Shown here: positions 26,188 to 34,281 of the stretch, one piece after another
Layout: each line of letters begins with the position of its first letter
Position numbering within the stretch: position 1 is the first letter of the stretch
NCBI RefSeq assembly: GCF_036250065.1
Contig: NZ_CP109199.1
Location: 6,570,001 to 6,634,000, forward strand
Origin: Micromonospora sp. NBC_01699
Lineage (GTDB): Bacteria; Actinomycetota; Actinomycetes; Mycobacteriales; Micromonosporaceae
Direction: 5' to 3'
Length of the DNA: 64,000 nucleotides
Position numbers and translations under genes: made by a program
The notes under the pieces: generated by a model
Seen by the model: the letters and a program-made list of their open reading frames with translations, nothing else
Databases searched by the model: none
Told to the model about the DNA's origin: nothing

Positions 26188-27204
26188 ATGCGCGTACTGT
26201 TTGCCAGCCTTGCGTCGGTCGGACACACCTATCCGCTGATCCCGCTCGCGATCGCCGCACGGGACGCCGGGCACGAGGTGCACTTCGCCGCCGGTGCGGA
26301 CGTGCACCCGCCGCTGGCCGCGAACGGGCTGCGGCCGTTCCGTCCGGCGGACTCGTTCTACGAGGTGTACGCCGAGGACCTGGAACCGGAGCTGGCCCGG
26401 TTGCGCCCCGACCTCGTCGTACACGAGTGGGGGCTGCCGGGAGCCGCCGTCGCCGCGGCTCGTGCCGGAATCCCCGGCATCTGGCACGGTTTCGGGCGTG
26501 CGATCCCCGAGGGAATCGGGCTCGAATCACCCACCGGCAACACCGAGGCCCCCGGCCGGCCACACGTCGACATCTGCCCACCGTCCCTACAGGACAAGGA
26601 CTTCCTCGCCACCGAGCACCGGATCGTCCTGCGGCCGGTCCCCTTCTCGACGCCGGCCGCACTGCCAACCTGGAGCGGCCGGCACGATTCGAAGCCACTG
26701 ATCTACCTGACGCTCGGTACGGCGTTCGGCACCGCGGAACTGCTCACCGTCGCCATCGAGGGACTGGCCGGCCTGGACGCGCGGGTGGTGGTCGCCGCCG
26801 GTCGGGTGGGACCGGAGCAGCTCGGCGAGGTGCCGGACAACGTCATCGTGCGGGCGTGGGTGCCGCAGGCACAACTGCTGCCGTACGTCGACGTGGTCGT
26901 CCACCACGGCGGCAGCGGCACCACCCTCGGCGCGCTCACCGTCGGCGCCCCGCAGCTGTTCCTACCCCAGGGAGCCGACCAGTTCGCCAACGCCGACGCC
27001 GTCAGCGCGGCCGGCGCCGGGCTGCGCCTGCTCGCCGACGAGGTCAGCGCGGACGCCGTCGCCGAGCAGGTCCGCAAGCTGTTGCCGCAGGCCGGACCCG
27101 CGGGTCACCGCGACGCGGCCGGTGCGATCGCCGAGGAGATCGCCGCCATGCCCTCCCCGGACGAGGTCGCCCGCCGCCTGCCCGAGTACACCGAGCGCGG
27201 CTGA
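26188..27204 (+). CDS. Macrolide-type (GT1) glycosyltransferase, short form
   Basis: A 338-residue GT-B fold glycosyltransferase. The N-terminal acceptor domain opens MRVLFASLASVGHTYPLIPLA with the usual His; the C-terminal nucleotide-sugar domain has LTLGTAFG, VIVRAWVPQAQLLPYVDVVVHHGGSGTTLGAL and QGADQFANA. Most relatives have 380-420 residues. The segment after RPADSFYEVYAEDLEPELARLRPDLVVHEWG is about 50 residues shorter than usual, removing part of the acceptor domain. It may be inactive or have an open acceptor site. The acceptor is unknown. Confidence 0.88.
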   Translation: MRVLFASLASVGHTYPLIPLAIAARDAGHEVHFAAGADVHPPLAANGLRPFRPADSFYEVYAEDLEPELARLRPDLVVHEWGLPGAAVAAARAGIPGIWHGFGRAIPEGIGLESPTGNTEAPGRPHVDICPPSLQDKDFLATEHRIVLRPVPFSTPAALPTWSGRHDSKPLIYLTLGTAFGTAELLTVAIEGLAGLDARVVVAAGRVGPEQLGEVPDNVIVRAWVPQAQLLPYVDVVVHHGGSGTTLGALTVGAPQLFLPQGADQFANADAVSAAGAGLRLLADEVSADAVAEQVRKLLPQAGPAGHRDAAGAIAEEIAAMPSPDEVARRLPEYTERG

Positions 27205-27254
27205 GTCACCGATCATCAGAGTCGCCGATTGTCAGGGGAGGAAGTGGCGTACCG

Positions 27255-27830
27255 ATGATCCAACCCACAGTGCCCGACGGGCGAAGCCCACGGCTCGCGT
27301 CGGTACGGTTCCGACCCGCCGAGCCGGACGACGCCGAGCGGATCGCCGGGTTGCACGCCGACAGTTGGCGTCGGCACTACCGGGGCGCCTACGCCGACTC
27401 GTACCTTGATGGCGACGTCACGACCGAACGCCGCTCGGTATGGTCGACCCGCCTCGCCTCGGCGGCGAACAGTGCGACCGTCGTCGCCGAGCGGGGCGGC
27501 CGACTGGCCGGCTTCGTCCACGTCATGTTCGACCACGACCCGGTGTGGGGCAGTCTGGTCGACAACCTGCACGTCGCCCACGACCAGCACCGTACGGGCA
27601 TCGGCACCGAGCTGCTGGACCGCGCCACCCGAGCCGTCGCCGACCGGGCGAACGGCACCGGCATGTACCTGTGGGTGTTGGAGCAGAACACGGCCGCCCA
27701 GCGGTTCTACCGCGCGTGCGGAGCCACCCGCGCGGAGGCGGCGACGGTGGAGCCGCCCGGCGGTGACCCGACCCGGCTCGACGGCAGCCCCCGCAAAGTG
27801 CGGATGGTGTGGCCGGCCCGCGCGGCGTGA
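27255..27830 (+). CDS. GNAT-family N-acetyltransferase
   Basis: A 191-residue acyl-CoA-dependent N-acetyltransferase. The fold begins at VRFRPAEPDDAERIAGLHADSWRRHYRG, the acetyl-CoA loop is HDQHRTGIGTELLDRA and the late motif is LWVLEQNTAAQRFYRACGA. This opening with 'ADSWR..YRG' is typical of the subgroup annotated as toxin- or antibiotic-type acetyltransferases. GGGGAGGAA precedes the ATG by 14 bases. It lies 50 bp downstream of the glycosyltransferase on the same strand and may be cotranscribed. Confidence 0.9.
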   Translation: MIQPTVPDGRSPRLASVRFRPAEPDDAERIAGLHADSWRRHYRGAYADSYLDGDVTTERRSVWSTRLASAANSATVVAERGGRLAGFVHVMFDHDPVWGSLVDNLHVAHDQHRTGIGTELLDRATRAVADRANGTGMYLWVLEQNTAAQRFYRACGATRAEAATVEPPGGDPTRLDGSPRKVRMVWPARAA

Positions 27831-27877
27831 CGCGCGGACCGGCCCACGATCGAGCAGCGGCGGGACTCGGGAGCCGG

Positions 27878-28240
27878 TCAGGCCGACTGTTCGTCGAACT
27901 CGAAGATCTCGCGCACCTCGACCTCGACCTCTTCGAACAGGTCGGCGTAACGCTGGGCGAACTCGACGGCCTCGGCGCGGTCGTTGAAGTTCAGCAGCGC
28001 GAAGCCGCCGATGACCTCCTTGGCGTCGACAAACGGTCCATCGGTCACGGCGATCGCCGCGTCCCGCGTCTTGCGGACCAGCGAGCCCCGCTCGGACGGG
28101 TGGACGCCCTCGGCCGTGATCAGGATGCCCTTCTCGATCGAATCCTGGATGAACGCCCCCATCTTGCCGATGAACTCCTGGCTGGGGTTCCACGCCTCCG
28201 GCGCACTCTCGTCGAGCCGGTGCATCATCAAAAACCGCAT
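27878..28240 (-). CDS. YCII-related domain protein
   Basis: A 120-residue YciI-like (dimeric alpha/beta) protein. It opens MRFLMMHRLDESAPEAWNPSQ and contains GVHPSERGSLVRKTRDAAIAVTDGPFVDAKEVIGGFALLNFNDRAEAVEFA (residues ~45-95), the hallmark of the actinobacterial group often encoded near ECF sigma-41-type factors; none is adjacent here. The family's function is unknown, and a conserved His/Asp pair has been proposed as catalytic. Start is ATG at 28240. Confidence 0.92.
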   Translation of the reverse strand: MRFLMMHRLDESAPEAWNPSQEFIGKMGAFIQDSIEKGILITAEGVHPSERGSLVRKTRDAAIAVTDGPFVDAKEVIGGFALLNFNDRAEAVEFAQRYADLFEEVEVEVREIFEFDEQSA

Positions 28241-28428
28241 TACCGCTCCCTTGTCATGTCGGGCCGTGGTCCGGGGCAGGCCCGGACGCTGTGACCAGCC
28301 GTCACACCCCCGTCGAACGACGACCCGCCGTCTCGACACTTTCTACCGGAAAATTTTGCGGCGGCTGCCACCAGGCAATATTCGGCAGCGCCGGCCGACA
28401 CGGGGATCGCGACGGGAGGTGACCCGGA

Positions 28429-29193
28429 TCACGCTGTCTTCGACGGCGCCGGGGTGGGTTCCCGGCGGGCCGGCAGGACGACCTGGCCGGGTCCGTCATC
28501 GAGGGCGGAGCGGCGGTGCGGGTGGGCGAGGTAGAACTCGATCACCTCGGCCAGACGCTCGTCGGAGACGGCGCAGTCCGGGCCGCCGATCCGGACGTAC
28601 CGTGGATCTTCTGGTGTTTTCCCGCGCAGGTGAGCGCCCTTGCTGTCGCGGTAGACGGCCTCGATCCGCTCCCAGCCCACGGTGTCGTCGCCGACGGTGA
28701 CGCCGCGCGAGGTGATGGTCACGTACCCGGAGCGGCGCAGCCGTCCGAAGGCGGTGGCGGCGAGCACGATGGTCGCCACCCCGGCGAGGATCGACCCGAT
28801 CGGACCGGACCACTGGCTGCCCGCGCCCACCTGCCCGCCGAAGAAGAACAATCCACCCCAGGCGAAGCCGGTGGTCCCGACCGCGTCGAAAACGAGCGCG
28901 GCCCGCGACCAACGGCCCTGCAACCCGGGATGTACGCCGTCGCGCAGCACCAGTGCCGCCCGCCACCGAAGGTCGGCTCGCCGGTGTCGCGTGCGCAGCC
29001 ACCGCTCACCGGCGAGTTGTATGCCGATGGTGACGAGCACGATGAAGCTGACCTCGGGGGCGGCGGCTCCCAACCGGCGCCCGTACTCCCACAGGGCCGC
29101 GCCCGCCGCCACGATCGCGGACGCCGCGAGGACCGCGATCACCGTACGGACCGAGCGCGGCCGGTTTCGGCGTGGCTCCTCGATGATCAGCAC
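28429..29193 (-). CDS. Hypothetical membrane protein
   Basis: A 254-residue protein with four likely membrane helices (residues 18-40, 50-65, 105-125 and 132-150) followed by a soluble C-terminal domain that begins ITSRGVTVGDDTVGWERIEAVYRDSKG. This resembles the PH-like domain seen in small actinobacterial membrane proteins. GTG at 29193 is chosen because GGAGG lies just upstream, although the spacing is short (3 bases); an upstream start at 29268 would add 25 basic residues. No function can be named. Confidence 0.7.
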   Translation of the reverse strand: MLIIEEPRRNRPRSVRTVIAVLAASAIVAAGAALWEYGRRLGAAAPEVSFIVLVTIGIQLAGERWLRTRHRRADLRWRAALVLRDGVHPGLQGRWSRAALVFDAVGTTGFAWGGLFFFGGQVGAGSQWSGPIGSILAGVATIVLAATAFGRLRRSGYVTITSRGVTVGDDTVGWERIEAVYRDSKGAHLRGKTPEDPRYVRIGGPDCAVSDERLAEVIEFYLAHPHRRSALDDGPGQVVLPARREPTPAPSKTA

Positions 29194-29272
29194 ACGCCTC
29201 CAACGAAATCCGCGTCGCTTCCCGCCGTGATCGTGGTGATCACCGTACTCGGACGGTGGGTTCCGCACCCGC

Positions 29273-30130
29273 TCATCCGCCGTCGTGGCGTACGGTGCCG
29301 GCGGGGATGGGCACCGCGAGCCGGCGAAGTCTCGCCGCCACCGGGGTGTCCGGATCGACGATGTAGGTGATCAGGCTCTGCCCCGGTTCCTCCGGCAGCC
29401 GCAGCGCCCGGTAGCGCAGGCGGAACGGCCCGATCTCCGGATGGTGCAGCCGGTAATAGCCGGTGGTTTTCTCGTGCACCTGTTGCAGGTCCCACAAACG
29501 GCGGAACTCAGCGCTCTGCCGAGACAATTCGGCGAGCAGTGCGGAGGTCGCGCCGTCGCCGGGTCGGCGGGCGGAGTTGAGTCGTAGATAGGCGACCACG
29601 TCGCGCGCCTTGGCCTCCCAGTCGCGGTACACCTGTCGTGCGGCGGGATCGAAGAACACCAGCCGGGCCATGTTGCACCATTGTGCGGGCAGCATGTCGA
29701 AGTCCGCGAAAATCAGGCACGCGGGTGTGTTCCACGCCAGCACGTCGGTTCTGCGGCCGATCACGTACGCCGGTACGTCGACCATGGTGTCGAGCAACTG
29801 CCGTAGTCCCGGCATGACCTGCTCCGGCTCGGCCGGCAGGTACGGCTTCCGTGGCGGTCGCGCGAGATTGTGCAGGTGGACGCGCTCCACCTCGGTCAGC
29901 CGAAGGGCGCGGGCGACCGCGTCCAGCGTGGATCCCGACACCTTCTCGTTGCGTCCCTGCTCCAGCCGGATGTAGTAGTCCGTACTCACGCCGGCCAGTC
30001 GGGCCAGTTCCTCGCGTCGCAGTCCGGGATCCCGGCGAGCACCGCCGAAGATCGGAATTCGGACCTCCTCCGGCTGGAGCCGGCCTCGGCGGGAACGCAG
30101 GAACGCACTCAGTTCCGTCCGTCGATCCAC
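29273..30130 (-). CDS. XRE-type regulator with MmyB-like ligand-binding domain
   Basis: A 285-residue regulator. The N-terminal helix-turn-helix is of the SinR/XRE type (LRREELARLAGVSTDYYIRLEQGRNEKVSGSTLDAVARALRL, residues ~40-82), and the C-terminal half is the MmyB-like domain (YVIGRRTDVLAWNTPACLIFADF... then HPEIGPFRLRYRALRLPEEPGQSLITYIVDPDTP), a PAS-like ligand-binding fold. GTG at 30130 gives MVDRRTELSAFLRSRR, the usual family start; a GTG eight codons upstream is possible. Family members in Streptomyces control antibiotic or fatty-acid related genes and often regulate a divergent neighbour; here the divergent gene is a small secreted protein. Confidence 0.88.
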   Translation of the reverse strand: MDRRTELSAFLRSRRGRLQPEEVRIPIFGGARRDPGLRREELARLAGVSTDYYIRLEQGRNEKVSGSTLDAVARALRLTEVERVHLHNLARPPRKPYLPAEPEQVMPGLRQLLDTMVDVPAYVIGRRTDVLAWNTPACLIFADFDMLPAQWCNMARLVFFDPAARQVYRDWEAKARDVVAYLRLNSARRPGDGATSALLAELSRQSAEFRRLWDLQQVHEKTTGYYRLHHPEIGPFRLRYRALRLPEEPGQSLITYIVDPDTPVAARLRRLAVPIPAGTVRHDGG

Positions 30131-30263
30131 TAGTCCCCCACTGGTGACACGCACGGCGACGCCTGGTTAACCAGGGTACCAACGGGCACCTCCCTGCGCG
30201 ATGCGCGAACGTCAATCCTATGAATGCAAGTCAGGAATGACGGACCACATGAGAGGAAAGACA

Positions 30264-30671
30264 ATGAGACTGAAAAGGATCGCGGCGACGATGGGCGTGC
30301 TGGCGCTCACCACAGCGGGCAACTTCCTCGCCGCGCCGACGGCCTCGGCCGCGCCCGCCACGCACCCACCCGCCGCCGCGCTGAGCTGCTACAACCCGTC
30401 GACTGCGGTCGAGGACGGAGACGGGCGGGTCCCCAACACCGGCTGGTGGACCACTACCAACCGGTGCGTCGACATCAACTTCCGGTACACCACCGGACCC
30501 GCCTTCCTCAATGCACGGGTGTGCTTCCGCAATGGGGCCTGCAACGACGTACAACGGGTCAACCGGGGCCAGGGCTGGGAGGTCATCGCCTCCAATGTGC
30601 TGGACGGCACCCAGTTCTACGTGGCCATCGACGCCGGCGCCAGCCGGTTCGCCGGAGCGCTCGCCTTCTGA
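30264..30671 (+). CDS. Small secreted cysteine-containing protein
   Basis: A 135-residue exported protein of unknown function. The Sec signal peptide (MRLKRIAATMGVLALTTAGN, cleavage after TASA near residue 30) is clear, and a good ribosome site (GAGAGGAAAG) precedes the ATG. The mature part has four Cys (LSCYNPS, NRCVDIN, RVCFRNG, ACNDVQ), enough for two disulfides, and a beta-rich composition. I do not recognise the family. It is transcribed divergently from the XRE/MmyB regulator, which may control it. Confidence 0.75.
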   Translation: MRLKRIAATMGVLALTTAGNFLAAPTASAAPATHPPAAALSCYNPSTAVEDGDGRVPNTGWWTTTNRCVDINFRYTTGPAFLNARVCFRNGACNDVQRVNRGQGWEVIASNVLDGTQFYVAIDAGASRFAGALAF

Positions 30672-30765
30672 CCCCTGATGGTCCCCGGCGGTACCGGCAG
30701 TCGGATATGCCATAGGTGCCGCCGGGTGCCGGATGATCGCTTGTCGCGTTACCACTGCCGGCCAC

Positions 30766-31362
30766 TCAGCGTGGCTGTCTGTCGCTCTGTGATCGCGGGC
30801 CGTGTTCGAGGGTCGCCAGGAAGCTGTCGGCCGCATCCTGGACCCGGTCTTGGTCGCCCGTGGCCAGCAGGTCGAGCAGCAGCCCGCGGATGGTCGCGAT
30901 CACCAGGGTGGCGGTGCGCCGCGCCGTCGCCACGTCGGTGTCCGGTCCCTGCGCGTCGACCAGTGCGCTCATCCAGTCGGCCACGACGCGTTCAAGGAAC
31001 TCCGCGAACTGTTGCGGCGCCTGTAGCGCGCGTCCGTAGACCGCGAAGAACAGTCGGAACTCCGCCCACTGGCGCGGGTCGGAGGTGCGGGTCCAGACCG
31101 CACGCGCGGCCGCGGCCAGGTCGGGCTGGTCGCCGACCGCATCGCTGGTGGCCGCGAAAGCGCGTTCGCGCAACCGCCCGAGCATGGCCTCCAGCATCTG
31201 CTCCTTGGTGCCGAAGTGATGCACCAGCGTTGTGGTCGACACCCCGAGGGCGCGGGCCACCGGCCGCCACGACAGTTCGGCGAACCCGTGCTGTACCGCG
31301 TAGTCGACCGCGGCGTCGAGCAGGTCGGCTCGCCGCTGGTGATTGACCGGCCGTCCCGTCAT
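30766..31362 (-). CDS. TetR-family transcriptional regulator
   Basis: A 198-residue TetR regulator. The DNA-binding domain is at residues 8-55 (RADLLDAAVDYAVQHG, then ALGVSTTTLVHHFGTKEQMLEAML), with a helical ligand-binding domain behind it. It is divergent from an SDR-type oxidoreductase gene across a 16-bp perfect inverted repeat (31395-31440), so it most likely represses both genes and is released by a small ligand related to the oxidoreductase's substrate. Confidence 0.93.
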   Translation of the reverse strand: MTGRPVNHQRRADLLDAAVDYAVQHGFAELSWRPVARALGVSTTTLVHHFGTKEQMLEAMLGRLRERAFAATSDAVGDQPDLAAAARAVWTRTSDPRQWAEFRLFFAVYGRALQAPQQFAEFLERVVADWMSALVDAQGPDTDVATARRTATLVIATIRGLLLDLLATGDQDRVQDAADSFLATLEHGPRSQSDRQPR

Positions 31363-31394
31363 CGCCGCCTCGTGATTTCTCTCGCATTGCGGTT

Positions 31395-31440
31395 CCTAGA
31401 ACGATCGTACTACGGTTGTTTCTCGTACGATCGTTCTAGG
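31395..31440. promoter_or_regulatory. Tandem TetR operator
   Basis: Perfect 16-bp arms CCTAGAACGATCGTAC and GTACGATCGTTCTAGG separated by 14 bp. Each arm contains the 8-bp palindrome ACGATCGT, so each may bind a dimer by itself, giving two operators about 30 bp apart. It covers the promoter region of both divergent genes. Confidence 0.7.
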
Positions 31441-31455
31441 ATCTGGGAGGTCCTC

Positions 31456-32388
31456 ATGCGTGTGTTCGTCACCGGACCGTCGGGCTGGGTCGGCCGAGGG
31501 CTCGTCCCCGAGCTGATCGCCGCCGGCCACAAGGTCACCGGGCTGGCCCGCTCGGATGCGGCGGCCCTCTCCATGCGGGCGATGGGGGCCGAGGTCCACC
31601 CGGGATCGCTCGACGACCTCGACGCCCTGCGCGACGCGGCCACCGCCGCCGACGGCGTCGTCCATCTCGCGTTCAAGCACGACATGTTCTTTTCCGGCGA
31701 CTTCGCCGGCGCCACCGACGCCGACCGGGCGGCGATCGATACCTTCGGCGAAGCCCTCGCCGGCACCGACAAGCCGTTCGTCATGGCCTCCGGCATGCTC
31801 GGCGTGCTCGGGCTGCCGTCCGGTGTCGTCGCCACCGAACGCGACGGGCTGACCTCCGAGGCCGGCAGCACGGGCCCGATCAGCGGCGCCGCCGGACGGA
31901 TGGCGAACGCCCGCCAGGCTCTCGCGCTCGCCGGCCACGGGGTCCGCTCCTCGATCGTGCGGCTCCCACCCGCCACGCACGGCAAGGGCGACAACGGCTT
32001 CACCACCACCGCGATCGGCTTCGCACGCCAGAGGGGCGCCGCCGCGTACGTCGGCGACGGCGGCAACCGCTGGCCCGCCGTACACCGCGATGACGCCGCT
32101 CGACTGTTCCGCCTCGCGGTCGAGTCCGCGCCGGCCGGCTCCGTGCTGCACGCGGTCGGCGACGAGGGCGTGCCGATCCGTACGGTCGCCGAGACTATCG
32201 CCGCGAATCTGGGCCTTCCCGCGGTCTCCGTCAGCCCCGAGGAAGCTGGCGACTACGTCGGCTGGCTCGGCGGCCTCTGGCCAATCGACGGACCCGCCTC
32301 GGCAGAGATCACCCGTGACCTGCTCGGATGGCAACCCGTCGGCCTCGGACTGATCGCCGATCTCCGGCAGGGCCACTACTTCTCCTAG
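31456..32388 (+). CDS. NAD-dependent epimerase/dehydratase-like SDR protein
   Basis: A 310-residue extended-SDR-type Rossmann protein. The nucleotide loop is FVTGPSGWVGRGLVPELIAAGH (GxxGxxG), followed by ARSDAAALSMRAMGAEVHPGSLDDLDAL and DGVVHLAF. The usual YxxxK catalytic pair is not evident: the expected region reads SGAAGRMANARQAL, as in the atypical SDRs near regulators. GGGAGG lies five bases before the ATG. Under the divergent TetR gene's control by context. Confidence 0.88.
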   Translation: MRVFVTGPSGWVGRGLVPELIAAGHKVTGLARSDAAALSMRAMGAEVHPGSLDDLDALRDAATAADGVVHLAFKHDMFFSGDFAGATDADRAAIDTFGEALAGTDKPFVMASGMLGVLGLPSGVVATERDGLTSEAGSTGPISGAAGRMANARQALALAGHGVRSSIVRLPPATHGKGDNGFTTTAIGFARQRGAAAYVGDGGNRWPAVHRDDAARLFRLAVESAPAGSVLHAVGDEGVPIRTVAETIAANLGLPAVSVSPEEAGDYVGWLGGLWPIDGPASAEITRDLLGWQPVGLGLIADLRQGHYFS

Positions 32389-32415
32389 GTCCTCTTGACC
32401 GGTGACTCGGTGCAG

Positions 32416-32619
32416 CTATTTGTCGATGGTGACCCGGACCGGGCCCACCCGCAGCGTTCCGTCGTTGCGCGGGGTGCAGTGGATGCCGCCCCTGCCCCGC
32501 GGTGCCCGCCACGCGCCGGGGCCGACGGTCACATCCATCCAGGCACACGGATGCGCCCGCCGATTGACCCGCAGGCTTACCGGCGCCGGAGCCGAGCGGT
32601 TGATCCCCGTGGCCCACAT
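32416..32619 (-). CDS. Small hypothetical protein
   Basis: A possible 67-residue protein, with basic and Gly/Pro-rich composition, two Cys and four Trp and a C-terminal strand-like segment (GTLRVGPVRVTIDK). It opens MWATGINRSAPAPVSLRVNR. No family recognised, no clear ribosome site; the TTG at 32625 is another possible start. It lies convergent to the SDR gene. Uncertain. Confidence 0.3.
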   Translation of the reverse strand: MWATGINRSAPAPVSLRVNRRAHPCAWMDVTVGPGAWRAPRGRGGIHCTPRNDGTLRVGPVRVTIDK

Positions 32620-32697
32620 GATCAAAAATCTTTTGTCGGATGTGCGGTGGCCCGGTCGATCTTCGTCCCGGAGTCACATCTACCCTTGCGTCCATTG

Positions 32698-32829
32698 TGG
32701 ATTTGTCGGGTCGACGCCCAGCCCTGGCCCTGTGACCTCAACACCATCGACCCCGAGTTCGGCGCACCGCCCGACTCGCGCGTTCTCCACGAACGCTTCA
32801 TCGGCTGGGTACCCGTGCGCCGTACCTGA
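32698..32829 (+). pseudogene. Remnant of a 'W-x-C...WPC' family gene
   Basis: This 43-codon stretch reads WICRVDAQPWPCD... and ends ...HERFIGWVPVRRT. It matches both ends of the intact neighbour at 32870 (WLCRDDGREWPC and EDRFIGWIK) but lacks about 24 residues between them, and it has no convincing start or ribosome site. It looks like a decayed tandem copy with an internal deletion. Confidence 0.4.
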
Positions 32830-32869
32830 TGGGGAGCGAACCACGGCACACGACGAGAGGAACGCTGGC

Positions 32870-33142
32870 GTGACCGACGAGGACGACGACCTGAGCGCAT
32901 CACACCGCCCCGGTGACAACTGGCTCTGCCGCGACGACGGGCGGGAGTGGCCGTGTCCGATCTTCCGACGCCGGATGTGGGTGCTCTATCCGAATGATCC
33001 CCATCGGTTGGCGGCGTTCATGCGCCACTTCCGTGACAAGGCCGCGCCCGCGCTGCCGGAACTAACCGCCAAACAGGTCGAAGACCGGTTCATCGGCTGG
33101 ATAAAGGATCCGCCGACCCGCCGTCGACTCCGCGCGATCTGA
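32870..33142 (+). CDS. Small 'W-x-C...WPC' family protein
   Basis: A 90-residue protein of a family I associate with Micromonosporaceae, with the signature W-x-C-x-x-[CD]-x-x-x-W-P-C followed by a helix-rich half ending RFIGW. Here the signature is WLCRDDGREWPC, so the second Cys of the usual CxxC is Asp and any zinc site would be altered. The start is GTG at 32870 behind GAGAGGAA. Function unknown. Its tandem, shortened relative lies 40 bp upstream. Confidence 0.65.
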   Translation: MTDEDDDLSASHRPGDNWLCRDDGREWPCPIFRRRMWVLYPNDPHRLAAFMRHFRDKAAPALPELTAKQVEDRFIGWIKDPPTRRRLRAI

Positions 33143-33296
33143 CGACGCCGCCCTTCCACCAGGAGCAGGGCAAGGAGAGGAACTGCTTCGGCCGTAGCGT
33201 CCGTACCATTCGGTAAACCTCGCGGTCCGCTTCGGCGGCACGGTCACGACGGTCGAGGGTTGCCATCGCGTCGACGTACGGCCATGATCATCGATC

Positions 33297-34127
33297 GTGG
33301 ACGGGGCCCTCGAACTGACGACGCACATCCTGGTGCTGGCACTGCTGGCGATCGCGGTGGTGGGGGTGGTTCGGCTGGCGAAGTATCGCGACCGCTTCCG
33401 CCAGCGAATCGCCTCCGCACCGGACGGGCGGAGTTGGTTCTACCGGCACGCCATCATCAACGCGTGGATCATGGCGGCCTTCGTACCGTTGATCGTGCTC
33501 ACCAGCGCCGAGCTGACGGCCGCCGACGTCGGTTGGGCCTGGCCTCACGGCGACGGGCTGGACTACCTGTTCGCCGCGGCCATGTTCGTGGCACTCGGGG
33601 TCGGTGGCCTGCTGGCCCGGTACCGAATGCGCCGAGGCCACGCGTACCCCGGCAGGTCCGGTGCGGCCGCGGTCATCCCGCGGACGGCGACGGAACGCCG
33701 GCTGGCCGTGGCGGTCTCGTTCACCGCCGGCATCACCGAGGAAGCTCTCTATCGTGGGCTGCTGATCGCCGTCGGCACACAACTGTATGACCTGCCACTG
33801 ATACTGGTCGCGGCGGTGAGCCTGGCCCTGTTCGTGGCGGCACACGTCTACCAGGGCCGGCTTGCGCTGCTCGGCGTCGCCTACACCGGCGCCCTGCTCA
33901 CCGCCATCTACCTGATCTCGGGCAGCCTGCTGCTGGCGATCGTGGTGCACATCTGGCAGGACCTGGTAGCCCTACTGCTGGTCCCACCACACCCGACAAC
34001 CCCGCCACCCGCCCCCCGCACCAACCCCGACCCACCACCCACCGAACCCGCACCTCACGCCCCCGCAACACCCACCAAACCCCCATCACACACTCCCCCC
34101 AAAATCCGCTCCCCCTTCCCGCACTAA
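33297..34127 (+). CDS. CPBP-family intramembrane metalloprotease
   Basis: A 276-residue membrane protein with about seven helices and the CPBP (Abi/Rce1-like) motifs: TEEALYRGLLI (the EExxxR-type site), FVAAHVYQG and VVHIWQD. Such proteases process membrane-bound or prenylated proteins and some give bacteriocin immunity. Start is GTG at 33297. From residue ~230 the protein is a Pro/Thr-rich tail (PPHPTTPPPAPRTNPDPPPT...) created by reading into the long C-rich tract beside repeat B1; the true functional part ends near HIWQDLVALLLV. Confidence 0.85.
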   Translation: MDGALELTTHILVLALLAIAVVGVVRLAKYRDRFRQRIASAPDGRSWFYRHAIINAWIMAAFVPLIVLTSAELTAADVGWAWPHGDGLDYLFAAAMFVALGVGGLLARYRMRRGHAYPGRSGAAAVIPRTATERRLAVAVSFTAGITEEALYRGLLIAVGTQLYDLPLILVAAVSLALFVAAHVYQGRLALLGVAYTGALLTAIYLISGSLLLAIVVHIWQDLVALLLVPPHPTTPPPAPRTNPDPPPTEPAPHAPATPTKPPSHTPPKIRSPFPH

Positions 34128-34180
34128 CCCCTCCCCTCCCCTCCCCCTCCTCCCCTCCCCCCTCCCCCTCCTCCTTCCTT

Positions 34181-34244
34181 CCGCGATCTAGGGCAAATGG
34201 TGGTGGATAGAGATCCACTAGCACGTATTTGCCCTAGATCGCGG
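34181..34244. repeat. Family B intergenic palindrome, copy 1
   Basis: A 64-bp element. Perfect 18-bp arms CCGCGATCTAGGGCAAAT and ATTTGCCCTAGATCGCGG enclose an inner hairpin GTGGAT-agag-ATCCAC and the phrase ACTAGCACG. It lies between convergent genes. A long C/T-rich tract precedes it (from ~33985) and a G/A-rich tract follows (34245-34280). Copy 2 is at 41966-42035. Confidence 0.85.
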
Positions 34245-34281
34245 GCGGAGGGGAGGGAGGGAGGGAGGGAGGGGGCGGGGG

